From: Pseudomonadota bacterium
Lineage (GTDB): Bacteria > Pseudomonadota > Alphaproteobacteria > Reyranellales > Reyranellaceae
Direction: 5' to 3'
Assembly (NCBI GenBank): GCA_023436825.1
Contig: JAEZHS010000554.1
Coordinates: 1 to 38,873, forward strand
Length of the DNA: 38,873 nt
The position numbers and the translations under genes were made by a program. The notes beneath the pieces are model-generated. The model had not been told where the DNA came from and made no database searches. It was given only the letters and a program-made list of their open reading frames with translations. Below are positions 8,024 through 16,730 of the stretch, piece by piece (position 1 is the first letter of the stretch; every line of letters begins with the position of its first letter).

Positions 8024-9033
8024 GGCGCCACCACGACCTTGCCGAACACCTCGCGATCCTCGATGACGCGCAACGCTTCCCGGGCTTCTGTCAGAGGGAA
8101 GACCTTGTCGATCAGCACCTTCAGCTTGCCGGCCCGCACCAGCCTCAAAAGCTCCTCGATGTCCGAGCGCATCCAGCCGTTGGAGCCGAGCACCTTCAAC
8201 TCGAAGGTCCAGATGAAGCGGATGTCCTCCTTGGGATCGAAGCCCGCGGTGGCGCCGCAGGTCAGCAGGCGGCCGCCGACCTTCAGCACCTTCAGCGACT
8301 TCACCCAGGTGTCGCCGCCGGTGTAGTTCACCACCACATCGACGCCGCGATCGGTGCCGGCGCCGCGCCGCGTCGGCTTGCCGTAGATCTCGTAGACCTC
8401 CTTCTGGAAGTCGTGGGTGACGTAGTTGATGGTCTTGTCGGCGCCGAGCTCCATCAGGCGCTTGGCCTTGGCGTCGGTGCCTGCGCAGGCGACGACCTCG
8501 GCGCCGGCGAGCTTGGCGAGCTGCAGGCAGCACACGCCGACGCCGCCCGAGGCGCCCAGGATCAGCACCCTCTCGCCCTTCGCCACATGGCCGTTGGTGG
8601 TCATCATGCGCAGCGCCGTGCCGTAGGCCACGGGCAGCGCCGCGGCATCGGCGAAGCTCACGCCGTCGGGGATCCTGACGAGCTGGTGCGCGCGCGCCTT
8701 GCAGAGCTCGGCCAGGCCGCCATGCACCGTCTCGCCCATCAGGCCGCCTTCGACGCGGTTGATGGGGTCGACCAGCACGCGGTCGCCCTTCTTCCAGCCT
8801 GTCACGCCGGGGCCGACCTCGGCGATTTCGCCGGCGACGTCGAGGCCCATGATGGCCGGCATCGGCACCTTGATGCCGGGCATGCCGCGGCGGGTGAAGA
8901 CGTCGTGGTAGTTCAGCGAGGAGGCCTTGACCGCCACGATCACGTCGCCCTCGCCGGGCGTTGGATCGGGGAAGCCGGTCTCGAAGACGAGGCGGTCGGG
9001 ACCGCCATGCTCGCGGACGACGGCGGCTTTCAT
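8020..9033 (-). CDS. Zinc-independent quinone oxidoreductase-like MDR dehydrogenase
   Basis: A 337-residue medium-chain dehydrogenase/reductase. It has the GroES-like N-terminal domain (GLDVAGEIAEVGPGV) and the Rossmann motif LILGASGGVGVCCLQLAK, followed by GTDAKAKRLMELGAD, which is typical of NADPH-dependent quinone oxidoreductases and enoyl reductases. The catalytic cysteine/histidine zinc ligands of alcohol dehydrogenases are not evident. It overlaps both neighbours by 4 nt (ATGA with the CoA synthetase, GTGA with the thioesterase), so the three are translationally coupled. A reduction step on an enoyl or quinone-like intermediate is inferred. Confidence 0.87.
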   Translation of the reverse strand: MKAAVVREHGGPDRLVFETGFPDPTPGEGDVIVAVKASSLNYHDVFTRRGMPGIKVPMPAIMGLDVAGEIAEVGPGVTGWKKGDRVLVDPINRVEGGLMGETVHGGLAELCKARAHQLVRIPDGVSFADAAALPVAYGTALRMMTTNGHVAKGERVLILGASGGVGVCCLQLAKLAGAEVVACAGTDAKAKRLMELGADKTINYVTHDFQKEVYEIYGKPTRRGAGTDRGVDVVVNYTGGDTWVKSLKVLKVGGRLLTCGATAGFDPKEDIRFIWTFELKVLGSNGWMRSDIEELLRLVRAGKLKVLIDKVFPLTEAREALRVIEDREVFGKVVVAP

Positions 9034-10538
9034 TCTCGGGATACTCCTCCGGTTGGGATCTGTGTGGCGAGCAGGCGCTTGTCGATCTTGTTGGTGCCGG
9101 CAAGCGGCATCTCGTCGATGAAGATGACCTGGCGCGGGTGCTGATAGGCCGGCGCATTGGCAAGCGCGTAGCTCTTGACCGCCTGCTCGTCGAGCTCCGC
9201 GCCGCCGGCGCGCACGACGAAGGCGATCGGCTTGTGGCCCTTCAGCTCGTCGGGGATCGGGATCACGGCCGCCTGGTGGATGCCGGGATGGCGCTCCAGC
9301 ATCTTTTCGACCTCGCCGGGATAGATGTTCTCGCCGCCGCACACGAACATGTCGTCGACGCGGCCGACGAAATAGAAGAAGCCGTCCTTGTCGCGACGGA
9401 ACACGTCGTTGGTGCGGTAATAACCGTCCGGCGTCATCGCCTTGGCGGTGGCCTCGGGCAGCTTGTGGTAATGTGTCATCAGCGCGCCGCATTTCATCTC
9501 GAGCGCGCCTTCATCTTCGACTTCCTTGCCATCGCGCACCAGGCGCAGCTGCACCTCGGGATGCGGATAGCCGGTCGACAGCTCGGGTTGCGGGATGCCG
9601 TCGGGATGGGGGCCGAACACGACGGGCCCCGCCTCGGTGGTGCCGTAGCCGTTGCCGATCTGGGCCTTGGGGAATACCGCGCGCACCTGGTCGATCAGCG
9701 ACTGGGTGATGGGCGCCGAACCCATGCGCACCGCCTCGACCGCCGAGAGATCGTTGCTCGCCAAAAGGTCCTTCTCGCGTAGCATCATGGCGATCATGGT
9801 CGGCACCGAGGTCAGGAATTGAACGCGATGGCGCGCGGCGGCCTCGATGTAGCCCTTGGTGGTGAACTGCGGCAGCAGGACGATGGTGTCGCCCTGGTTC
9901 AGCGTGGTCTGGCACATGGCGAGACCGTTCATGTGATAGAGCGGCGCGGCCACCAGGGAGCGCTGGCCCTGCGGCACCGGCCGCCGAACGCGCTGGCTGA
10001 TCGCCCAGAGGTGCGAGTAATGCGACAGCACCACGCCCTTGGGCCGCCCGGTCGAGCCCGAGGTGTAGAGGAACATTGCCGGTTCCTCGGGCTGCATCGC
10101 GAGCGGCGTGAACGGGCTCTCGTCGAGAAGCGACTCAAAGTCCTTGTCGAAGGAGATCTTGGGCACATTGTCAGGCGCCAGCTTCAATCGCGTATCGTCG
10201 CCGATCACCAGCCTGGCGTCGCAGTCGCCGACGATGTAGGCGACCGTCTCGGCCGGCAGCTTGTAGTTCACCGGCACCGATACGAGCCCGGCCTGCATGG
10301 TGCCGAGGAAGGTGAGCAGGAACTCGGCGCGGTTGGCCGACAGGATGGCGACGCGGTCGCCGCGTTTCAGTCCGCGCTTCAGGAGCCCGCGCGCCACCGC
10401 GCCGCTCAGGCGGAAGATATCGTCGTAGGTGTAGGAGCGCTCGCTGCCGTTGCCGCCGGCGTCGATCAGCGCCAGCGACTCGCGCGGCACGTCGCGCGAG
10501 ATCGCATCACCCTGGTTGTCCTGTGTGATGCTCACCAT
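9030..10538 (-). CDS. Class I adenylate-forming acyl-CoA synthetase
   Basis: A 502-residue AMP-forming ligase that activates a carboxylic acid via an acyl-AMP and transfers it to CoA. Motifs in order: the P-loop-like FLYTSGSTGRPKG (about 155-167), GYGTTEAGP, the hinge region FYFVGRVDD, GENIYPGEVE, and a C-terminal lysine in AGTNKIDKRLL. Length and order match the medium-chain or aromatic-acid ligases; the substrate cannot be assigned. The stop overlaps the oxidoreductase start by 4 nt, and only 6 nt separate its start from the glyoxalase-like gene, placing it inside the MarR-associated operon. Confidence 0.9.
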   Translation of the reverse strand: MVSITQDNQGDAISRDVPRESLALIDAGGNGSERSYTYDDIFRLSGAVARGLLKRGLKRGDRVAILSANRAEFLLTFLGTMQAGLVSVPVNYKLPAETVAYIVGDCDARLVIGDDTRLKLAPDNVPKISFDKDFESLLDESPFTPLAMQPEEPAMFLYTSGSTGRPKGVVLSHYSHLWAISQRVRRPVPQGQRSLVAAPLYHMNGLAMCQTTLNQGDTIVLLPQFTTKGYIEAAARHRVQFLTSVPTMIAMMLREKDLLASNDLSAVEAVRMGSAPITQSLIDQVRAVFPKAQIGNGYGTTEAGPVVFGPHPDGIPQPELSTGYPHPEVQLRLVRDGKEVEDEGALEMKCGALMTHYHKLPEATAKAMTPDGYYRTNDVFRRDKDGFFYFVGRVDDMFVCGGENIYPGEVEKMLERHPGIHQAAVIPIPDELKGHKPIAFVVRAGGAELDEQAVKSYALANAPAYQHPRQVIFIDEMPLAGTNKIDKRLLATQIPTGGVSRE

Positions 10539-10544
10539 GGCGGC

Positions 10545-11387
10545 CTATTCGACGAACTCCAGCACGGCGTTCATGGCCTGCCGGGCCGGCACGACCAGCC
10601 GGCCGGATGTCTGCGTGACGCCTGCGATCTTGCCTTCCTGCAGCGCCTGGCCTGCCTTGGCGACCGAGACCGTACGGAAGGTGAGGCCGGCCATGTAGGC
10701 CTTGCGCCCTTCGGGATCGGGCACGGCATCGCCGAACTGCGATTCCAGCTCGGCGTCGGTGACGATGTCGAAGCGCGAATTGGCGACCACCACGCTCTTG
10801 CCGCCTTTGATGTCGCGCACCGCCTCGACGCCGAACATGTCGGCGTAGAGCTTGGCGCCGGCCGCCGGATCGGGCTCGACGATCAGGGCGCGCACCACGG
10901 CGACCGTGCCGTTGGCGTGGTGGCGCCACTCGTCGCGCCACACCAGGTCGCGCGTGAAGTGATGGCAGTAGTAGACACGGCCGTAGGGCACGACGCCCGG
11001 CTTCATGCGGACGGTGCGGAAGCGCGCATCGTGTTCCTTGCCCGCGACCTTGACCGGGCGCGTGAACTCGACCGGCGGATCGACCGGCACGCCGACCTTG
11101 GCAAGGGACTCGTAGGTGGCGGCGGAATCCTCGGAGCCGAATACCAGGCCGTTCAGGCCGAACGGATAGGTGAGCAGGTCCATGCGGCCGGTCGTGGCGC
11201 CCTTCGGTATCGCGATGAGCTCGAGGTAATCGGTGCCGAACATGGCGAGATGGTTGATCGAGCCCAGCGAATGATAGCCGCGCTCGGTGAGGGTGAAGCC
11301 CAGCCGACGATAGATGTCGGCGGCGCGATCCATGTCGTCGCGCGCATTGATGACCACGTGATCGAGCGTTGCCGCCGGCAATGTCAT
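10545..11387 (-). CDS. VOC / glyoxalase-3-like protein
   Basis: A 280-residue protein whose N-terminus (LDHVVINARDDMDRAADIYRRLGF) is the classic beta-alpha start of a vicinal-oxygen-chelate module. GSINHLAMFGTDYLELIAI continues the first module with a potential metal histidine and glutamate. A second, more divergent module occupies the C-terminal half. The layout fits the glyoxalase-like domain family, whose members include isomerases and dioxygenase-like proteins. The reaction is unknown, but it sits directly upstream of the CoA synthetase on the same strand and probably acts in the same pathway. Confidence 0.78.
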   Translation of the reverse strand: MTLPAATLDHVVINARDDMDRAADIYRRLGFTLTERGYHSLGSINHLAMFGTDYLELIAIPKGATTGRMDLLTYPFGLNGLVFGSEDSAATYESLAKVGVPVDPPVEFTRPVKVAGKEHDARFRTVRMKPGVVPYGRVYYCHHFTRDLVWRDEWRHHANGTVAVVRALIVEPDPAAGAKLYADMFGVEAVRDIKGGKSVVVANSRFDIVTDAELESQFGDAVPDPEGRKAYMAGLTFRTVSVAKAGQALQEGKIAGVTQTSGRLVVPARQAMNAVLEFVE

Positions 11388-11414
11388 GGAGAACCTCTCT
11401 CGCCGTCCTGATCT

Positions 11415-12380
11415 CTACTCGGGCTTGATGCCCTTTTCGCGGATGATGACACCCCAGCGCACCGATTCCGACTTCACGAACGCAGCGAATGTCGCTTGGC
11501 GGTTGCCGATCGCCTCGGCGCCCAGCGCCGCCATCTGCTCCTCTACGGCCTTGGCTCGCAACACGGCGGTGAGGGCAGCGTGCAGCTTGCCAGCGATCTC
11601 GTCGGGCGTGCCCTTGGGCAAAAAGATGCCGTTCCAGCCGGCCATTTCGTAATCCGGCACGCCCGCTTCCGCCATGGTCGGCAGGTCGGGCACCAGCGGC
11701 GACCGCTTGCGGCTGGTGATGGCGAGCGCGCGCAGCTTGCCGTCCTTCACCATCGGCAGGGTGCCGGGCACGTTCTCGATCATGAAGGCGATCTGGCCGG
11801 CCACGAGGTCGGCCAGCGCCGGCGCGCCGCCCTTGTAGGGCACGTGCACGGCATTGATGCCGGTCATCGACTTCAAAAGCTCGGTCGCCAGGAACGGCGT
11901 GGTGCCGACGCCGCCCGAGCCGTAGTTCAATTTGCCCGGATTGGCCTTGGCGTAGGCCAGAAATTCCTTCACCGACGTCACCGGCAGCGAGGGATGGACC
12001 ACCAGCATCAGCGGCGCGGAATTCACCATCGTCACCGGCACGAGGTCAGTGAGCGGGTCGAACGTCATCCGGGCGTAGAGATAGGGGGCCACCGTCAGCG
12101 CCGTGTTGGCCATCAGCATGGTGTAGCCGTCGGGTGCCGCCTTGGCGACGATCTCGGCGCCGACATTGCCGCCGGCACCCGGCTTGTTGTCGACGACCAC
12201 CTGCTGGCCGATCTTCTCGCCGAGATGCTGGGCGACGATGCGCGACATGATGTCGAGCACGCCGGCTCCGGCCGCGAACGGCACGACGTAACGAATGGGA
12301 CGGCTCGGCCAGCCCTGGGCGAGAGCCGGAACGGCGGTGAACAACGCGCCTGCGAGCGCACTGCGGCGGGTGATGGCCAT
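11415..12380 (-). CDS. Bug-family tripartite tricarboxylate transporter binding protein
   Basis: A 321-residue periplasmic receptor with signal peptide MAITRRSALAGALFTAVPALAQ. Family signatures: WPSRPIRYVVPFAAGAGVL at the start of the mature chain, VVVDNKPGAGGNVGAEIVAKA, and GVPYKGG-like VHVPYKGGAPAL in the second lobe. Bug proteins bind small carboxylates and other solutes for TctAB-type carriers, but most are encoded apart from any carrier, as here. It lies between the MarR regulator (9 nt) and the glyoxalase-like gene (27 nt), suggesting it captures the substrate degraded by the downstream enzymes. Confidence 0.9.
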   Translation of the reverse strand: MAITRRSALAGALFTAVPALAQGWPSRPIRYVVPFAAGAGVLDIMSRIVAQHLGEKIGQQVVVDNKPGAGGNVGAEIVAKAAPDGYTMLMANTALTVAPYLYARMTFDPLTDLVPVTMVNSAPLMLVVHPSLPVTSVKEFLAYAKANPGKLNYGSGGVGTTPFLATELLKSMTGINAVHVPYKGGAPALADLVAGQIAFMIENVPGTLPMVKDGKLRALAITSRKRSPLVPDLPTMAEAGVPDYEMAGWNGIFLPKGTPDEIAGKLHAALTAVLRAKAVEEQMAALGAEAIGNRQATFAAFVKSESVRWGVIIREKGIKPE

Positions 12381-12389
12381 GCCGGACTC

Positions 12390-12872
12390 TTACTTGCCGT
12401 CGTTGAGCTCGGCAACGCGCGCCAGCATGAATTCGCCGGCCCGCTCGGCAAAGTCGAGCAGCGTCCTCAGCTCCTCGCGGCTGTAGCCGGCGAGAAGCGC
12501 ATGCATGGATTCCTCCATGGGCGCGAACAAGGCGCCGATCGGCGCGATCCTGTCGTCGCGTACCCGCACCAGCACCTTGCGCCGGTCATGGGCGTCAGCG
12601 AGGCGCTCGACCAGGCCCTGGCGTTCGAGCCGGTCGATCAGGCCGGTGACGGCGCCGCTGGTGAGCCCCGTGCGGCGCGCGATGTCGCCCGCCGTCGACG
12701 GTCCGTTCAGCAGGATGAGATCGAGGCATTCGAGGTCGCTCGAATTGATGCCGACCCTCTTGGCGATCGCCTGGCCATGCAGGACCCCGGCCGCCGAAGA
12801 GCGGCGCATCGCCAGCATGAGGCGGCCGATGAGCGCCTCCTTGCTGTCCTGGTTTGGTTTTCGATTGGCCAT
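12390..12872 (-). CDS. MarR-family transcriptional regulator
   Basis: A 160-residue winged-helix regulator. The recognition region AGDIARRTGLTSGAVTGLID is followed by the wing DAHDRRKVLVRV, both diagnostic of MarR proteins. The start MANRK is preferred over an upstream in-frame methionine because the earlier residues look unlike the family and would cover a candidate operator. It is first in the run of Bug receptor and CoA-enzyme genes, 9 nt from the receptor. MarR proteins usually repress their own operon until a phenolic or CoA-linked ligand binds, so local autoregulation is the expected role; the ligand is unknown. Confidence 0.9.
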   Translation of the reverse strand: MANRKPNQDSKEALIGRLMLAMRRSSAAGVLHGQAIAKRVGINSSDLECLDLILLNGPSTAGDIARRTGLTSGAVTGLIDRLERQGLVERLADAHDRRKVLVRVRDDRIAPIGALFAPMEESMHALLAGYSREELRTLLDFAERAGEFMLARVAELNDGK

Positions 12873-12876
12873 GTCT

Positions 12877-12910
12877 CTTTGTCGCCAAGATAATGGTCCT
12901 GGCGGCAAAG
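12877..12910 (-). promoter_or_regulatory. Candidate MarR operator (inverted repeat)
   Basis: The arms CTTTGTCGCCA (12877-12887) and TGGCGGCAAAG (12900-12910) are inverted copies with one mismatch, separated by 12 bp. They lie 4 nt upstream of the marR-like start, in the 55-bp gap after the LivK-like gene. Centre-to-centre spacing of about 23 bp is roughly two helical turns. The site is seen directly; its role is inferred from position. Confidence 0.5.
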
Positions 12911-12927
12911 GAAAGCACCGGGCGCGG

Positions 12928-14151
12928 TCAGCTGTTCTCGTTCGACAGCACGTCGCCGAACAGTTTCCAGGTCTCGCCGTCGAAGCGGGCGAGCTGGACC
13001 GATTGGATGGGATAGAAGTCGGTCGGGCTGGTGTTGATCTTGATGCCCGGCAGCAGGATCGGCACCACGAGGTCCTTCATCCTGGCCGCCTGCTTCATCA
13101 GGTTCGCGCGCGTGAGGTCGTCGCCGCACGTGGCGAGGCAGTATCGCATCGTCGACGACACCGAGTAGGCATAGGTGTAGGAGGCATCCGCCATACTGCC
13201 TTGCGGGATGTACTTCTCCATCCATGCCTTCCACTCGAGGAAGTCCGGCGCATTGGCCCATTGCGGATCGGTCGGGTCCTTCAGGTAGGCTGCCGTGATG
13301 ATGTCCTTGCTGTTCTCGAGCCCGGCGGGCTTCAGGGTCGAGGCCACCGAGGCCGCGACGTTGGCGAGGTAGTGCTTGGGCTTCCAGCCGAGATCGGCCA
13401 CCTTGCGGATCGCCTGCGCCGCGGCCTTGGGCGCGGCATCGTTGAAGAAGACATCGGCGCCGGAATCCTTCAGCTGGATGATCTGGCTGTCGACCGTGGG
13501 ATCGGTGACCTCGTAGCTCACGGTCTTGATCAGGAACTTGTCCTTGTTCTTGCCGAAGCCCGCCTGGAAGCCGCGCAGGTAGTCCTTACCGGAATCGTCG
13601 TTCTGGTAGAGCATGGCCACCTTGGCATTGGGGTGGTTGACCATGATGTGCTTGGCGTAGATCGCCGCCTCGGTGGCATAGTCGGGCTGCCAGCCCATGG
13701 TCCACGGGAACTCCTTGGGCATGCCCCACTTGGAGGCGCCGGTGGCGACGAAGAGCTGCGGCACTCTCTTCTGGTTCAGGTACTTCTGCACCACGGTGTT
13801 GGTCGGCGTGCCGAGCAGCTGGTAGATCGCGAACACCTGGTCGTCCTCGACGAGCTTGCGCACCATCTCGACGGTCTTGGGCGGCTGGAAGCCGTCGTCG
13901 TAAGTGATGAAGTTGACCTTGCGGCCGTTCACGCCACCCTGGTCGTTGACCATGTTCCAGTAGGCGGTGATGCCCTTGCCGATCACGCCATAGGCCGAGA
14001 GCGGGCCCGAGTAGGGATTGGTATGGCCGAGCTTGATCTCCCTGTCGCTGACGCCGGGATCGTACTTCTTCTGCGCCCGCACGATGTTCGGCGTCGCCAG
14101 GGCGAACGCCGATGCGGACGCAACCAGCGTCCGCCGATTGATCTTCACCAT
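12928..14151 (-). CDS. LivK-type branched-chain amino acid ABC transporter binding protein
   Basis: A 407-residue periplasmic binding protein of the Leu/Ile/Val class. The signal peptide contains a double arginine (INRRTLVASASA) and ends near VRAQ. The mature chain begins with IKLGHTNPYSGPLSAYG, the family's first strand and ligand loop, and continues with NDQGGVNGRKVNFITYDDGFQPPKTVE. These receptors bind amino acids, amides or aromatic acids. No permease or ATPase is adjacent. It lies between alanine dehydrogenase (53 nt) and the MarR gene (55 nt) on the same strand; whether it belongs to either unit is unclear. Confidence 0.9.
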   Translation of the reverse strand: MVKINRRTLVASASAFALATPNIVRAQKKYDPGVSDREIKLGHTNPYSGPLSAYGVIGKGITAYWNMVNDQGGVNGRKVNFITYDDGFQPPKTVEMVRKLVEDDQVFAIYQLLGTPTNTVVQKYLNQKRVPQLFVATGASKWGMPKEFPWTMGWQPDYATEAAIYAKHIMVNHPNAKVAMLYQNDDSGKDYLRGFQAGFGKNKDKFLIKTVSYEVTDPTVDSQIIQLKDSGADVFFNDAAPKAAAQAIRKVADLGWKPKHYLANVAASVASTLKPAGLENSKDIITAAYLKDPTDPQWANAPDFLEWKAWMEKYIPQGSMADASYTYAYSVSSTMRYCLATCGDDLTRANLMKQAARMKDLVVPILLPGIKINTSPTDFYPIQSVQLARFDGETWKLFGDVLSNENS

Positions 14152-14204
14152 CTGTTTCCTCCTCGACGCCCCGCTGCTCGGAGTCGTGCCGGGAGTGTAG
14201 TGCC

Positions 14205-15311
14205 TCAGAGTGCTTCGGGTGACGTGAAGGGCAGGCCCAGCGCCTCCGCCACAGGTCGGCAGGTCACCTTGCCCTCATGCACGTTGAGGCCATTGCGCAG
14301 ATGCGCATCCTCTGCAATCGCCTTGCGCCAGCCCTTGTCGGCCAGCGCCAGCGCAAAGGGCAGGGTGGCGTTGTTCAAGGCGAAGGTGGAAGTACGCGCC
14401 ACCGCACCCGGCATGTTGGTGACGCAGTAGTGGATGACGCCTTCCTCGACATAGGTCGGGCTGGAATGCGAGGTCGGCTTCGACGTCTCGCAGCAGCCGC
14501 CCTGGTCGATGGCGATGTCGACGATGACGCTGTTGGGCTTCATCGACGTGACCATCTCGCGCGTGACCAGCTTCGGCGCGGCCGCCCCGGGCACCAGTAC
14601 CGCGCCAACCAGAAGGTCGGCCCGGCGCAGGATGGCGGAGAGCGCATCGCGCGTGGAGAAGATGGTGCGCAGGCCGGGGAATTGCGCCGCCAGCCGCCGC
14701 AGCACTTCGGCCGAGCGGTCGACCACGAACACCGTGGCGCCCATGCCCAGTGCGATGGTGGCGGCATGTGTGCCCGACACGCCACCGCCCAGCACCACGA
14801 CCTCGGCCGGCGGCACGCCCGGCACGCCGCCCAAAAGCACGCCGCGCCCGCCGGCTGCACGCTCGAGGTAGTGCGCGCCGACCTGGGGCGCCAGCCTGCC
14901 GGCCACCTCCGACATCGGCGTCAGCAGCGGCAGCGTGCCGGTGGGCGAGGTGACGGTCTCGTAGGCGATGGCGGTGACGCCGCTCTTCAGCAGGTCCTCG
15001 GTCTGGGCGCGATCCGGCGCGAGATGCAGATAGGTGAACAGCAGCTGGCCGCGGCGCAGCCGCCTGCGCTCGGCCGCCAGCGGCTCCTTCACCTTCACGA
15101 TCATCTCGCTCTGAGCGAAGACCTCTTCCGCGGTGGCGACGATGCGCGCGCCGGCGGCGACGTACTGGTCGTCGGTCAGGCCAGAACCCAGGCCGGCGCC
15201 GCGCTCGACCATGACATCGTGGCCGTGATGCACCAGCTCGGCGACCGACGAGGGCACCAGCCCGACGCGATCCTCGTGATCCTTGATTTCCTTGGGAACG
15301 CCGACGTGCAT
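14205..15311 (-). CDS. ald: Alanine dehydrogenase
   Basis: A 368-residue enzyme that interconverts L-alanine and pyruvate plus ammonia with NAD. The N-terminus [18 protein letters not shown] is characteristic, the substrate lysine is in MIVKVKEP (about 75), and the catalytic histidine is in LFTYLHLA (about 95). The dinucleotide loop [13 protein letters not shown] lies near 170-182, followed by VFVVDRS. The length and [16 protein letters not shown] signature also match. It starts 15 nt after the ribA-like stop on the same strand. A catabolic role in nitrogen recycling is likely. Confidence 0.93.
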   Translation of the reverse strand: MHVGVPKEIKDHEDRVGLVPSSVAELVHHGHDVMVERGAGLGSGLTDDQYVAAGARIVATAEEVFAQSEMIVKVKEPLAAERRRLRRGQLLFTYLHLAPDRAQTEDLLKSGVTAIAYETVTSPTGTLPLLTPMSEVAGRLAPQVGAHYLERAAGGRGVLLGGVPGVPPAEVVVLGGGVSGTHAATIALGMGATVFVVDRSAEVLRRLAAQFPGLRTIFSTRDALSAILRRADLLVGAVLVPGAAAPKLVTREMVTSMKPNSVIVDIAIDQGGCCETSKPTSHSSPTYVEEGVIHYCVTNMPGAVARTSTFALNNATLPFALALADKGWRKAIAEDAHLRNGLNVHEGKVTCRPVAEALGLPFTSPEAL

Positions 15312-15326
15312 CTTTGTTCTCGGCTT

Positions 15327-16490
15327 TCAGAGCATGTGGCCCGCGCGCTCGGCCTTGGTGCGCAGGTAGTTTTCGTTGTGTCCGTTGGCCGGGAAGGAAT
15401 GGGCGACCCGTTCGGCCACCTCGATGCCGTAGCGCTCGAGCTGGCTGATCTTCTGCGGATTGTTGGTCATCAGCCGCACGCGCTTGATGCCCATGCGAGC
15501 GAGCATGGTGGCGGCCGGCGCATAGATGCGCTCGTCGGCGTCGAAGCCCAGCTGCTCGTTGGCGTCGATCGTGTCGAAGCCGTCGTCCTGCAGCTCGTAG
15601 GCGCGCAGCTTGTTCACCAGGCCGATGCCGCGGCCTTCCTGGGCGAGATAGAGCAGCACGCCGGAACCCTGCTTGGCGATCTCGGCGATGGCGCCGCGCA
15701 ACTGCACGCCGCAGTCGCAGCGCAGCGAGCCCAGAAGGTCGCCCGTGAAGCATTCGGAGTGGAGGCGGATCAGCACCGGCTCGGTGGGATCGATCTCACC
15801 GACGACGATGGCGAGGTGCTCCTTGCCGCCGTCGCTGGGCCGCCAGGCGAGGATGCGGGCATTCTCCGCGCCCTCGAGCGGGACGTTCGCCTGTGCCACC
15901 TGCTGGAGGTTGCGCGCCGCGCTCTCCTCGTAGGTCAGCACGTCGGCGGCATCGACATAGATCAGGTCCTGGTCGCGGGCCCTGTCGCGTCGCTTGTTGT
16001 TGGGGTCGCGCGTCAACGGCCCCAGCCCGACCGCGGGCAGCAGGCGGGCGAGCTTGGCGAGCTCGATCGCGGTCTCGGCGATGCGCGGCGCATGGCTGGC
16101 GATGGGCCGCGACAGGAAGCGCAGGGCGGCGTGGCGGCCGGCCTCCTCCGTCTCGTGCGGCTGCAGGATCACGTCGGCCGGCACGCCCTCGGGCAGGTCG
16201 AGCGTGATCGGCTTGTTCGTCTCGCCCATGCCGCCCGCGATATGGGGCGGAATTTCCATGCCGATGGCCTCGGCCCGACGGCGCGTCGTGACCAGGACGG
16301 GCGCCTGCTGGGCCAGCCCCTGCAGGCGCTGCAAGGCGCGCGGCCCGCAGGCTTCGGCGGCGATCACCAGGCCGCCACCGCCGTCGTCGTCGCGCAGGAC
16401 TACGATGCCGCCGCGGCGCAGCTCTGCCAGGGCGCGTTCGACGGCGGCCAAGGCCGTGGCGGTACGGGAATGAACTTGACCCGAAATCAT
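15327..16490 (-). CDS. ribA: GTP cyclohydrolase II with degenerate DHBP-synthase-like N-terminal domain
   Basis: The C-terminal half (about 190-387) is a complete GTP cyclohydrolase II, the first enzyme of riboflavin synthesis. The zinc cysteines CFTGDLLGSLRCDC have the C-X10-C-X-C spacing, and AQEGRGIGL and MTNNPQK follow. The N-terminal half aligns by eye with RibB (VERALAELRRGGIVVLRDDD), but the acidic catalytic DREDEGD-type loop is replaced by DDDGGGG, so 3,4-dihydroxybutanone-phosphate synthesis is probably lost. A working RibB must then be encoded elsewhere. A Shine-Dalgarno AGGT precedes the ATG. I see no FMN riboswitch in the upstream 240 bp. Confidence 0.88.
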   Translation of the reverse strand: MISGQVHSRTATALAAVERALAELRRGGIVVLRDDDGGGGLVIAAEACGPRALQRLQGLAQQAPVLVTTRRRAEAIGMEIPPHIAGGMGETNKPITLDLPEGVPADVILQPHETEEAGRHAALRFLSRPIASHAPRIAETAIELAKLARLLPAVGLGPLTRDPNNKRRDRARDQDLIYVDAADVLTYEESAARNLQQVAQANVPLEGAENARILAWRPSDGGKEHLAIVVGEIDPTEPVLIRLHSECFTGDLLGSLRCDCGVQLRGAIAEIAKQGSGVLLYLAQEGRGIGLVNKLRAYELQDDGFDTIDANEQLGFDADERIYAPAATMLARMGIKRVRLMTNNPQKISQLERYGIEVAERVAHSFPANGHNENYLRTKAERAGHML

Positions 16491-16581
16491 GCTTTACCTG
16501 ACGCAATCCTTAGCACGGCGCGGGCCTTTTTGCCGAAGTGAACCGCTTTTGCCATCTTTTCGTACCAGATAGAGTATTTCT

Positions 16582-16634
16582 AATGCGCCCCGGCGCATTT
16601 CATCCGGCCGAAACTCAGCCGGACGGAATGTGCC
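16582..16634. promoter_or_regulatory. Dyad cluster in divergent ribA / response-regulator region
   Basis: A near-palindrome, AATGCGCC (16582-16589) and GGCGCATT (16592-16599), adjoins a longer inverted repeat with arms 16592-16608 and 16618-16634 that match at 14 of 17 positions. Both lie about 100-150 bp upstream of the response regulator and about 90-145 bp upstream of ribA, which diverge from this 240-bp gap. They could be regulator-binding sites or a structured leader. The symmetry is seen; the function is inferred. Confidence 0.4.
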
Positions 16635-16730
16635 TTGTAAATCAGGATGTTCAGAGGCGCGCGCTTGCGATCGCACGGAACCGCAAGCAGCGCCTTGGGA
16701 TCGCAAACCGCTCTAGCAGGTAGCACCAGC

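Noticed and set aside
12505..16541. Long plus-strand frames (641 and 754 codons)
   Set aside because: They run antisense to the LivK-like, alanine dehydrogenase and ribA genes, with histidine/arginine-rich products typical of shadows.
16491..16730. FMN riboswitch upstream of ribA
   Set aside because: I looked for the conserved RFN stem and loop sequences and did not see them; only dyads and a Shine-Dalgarno sequence are visible.
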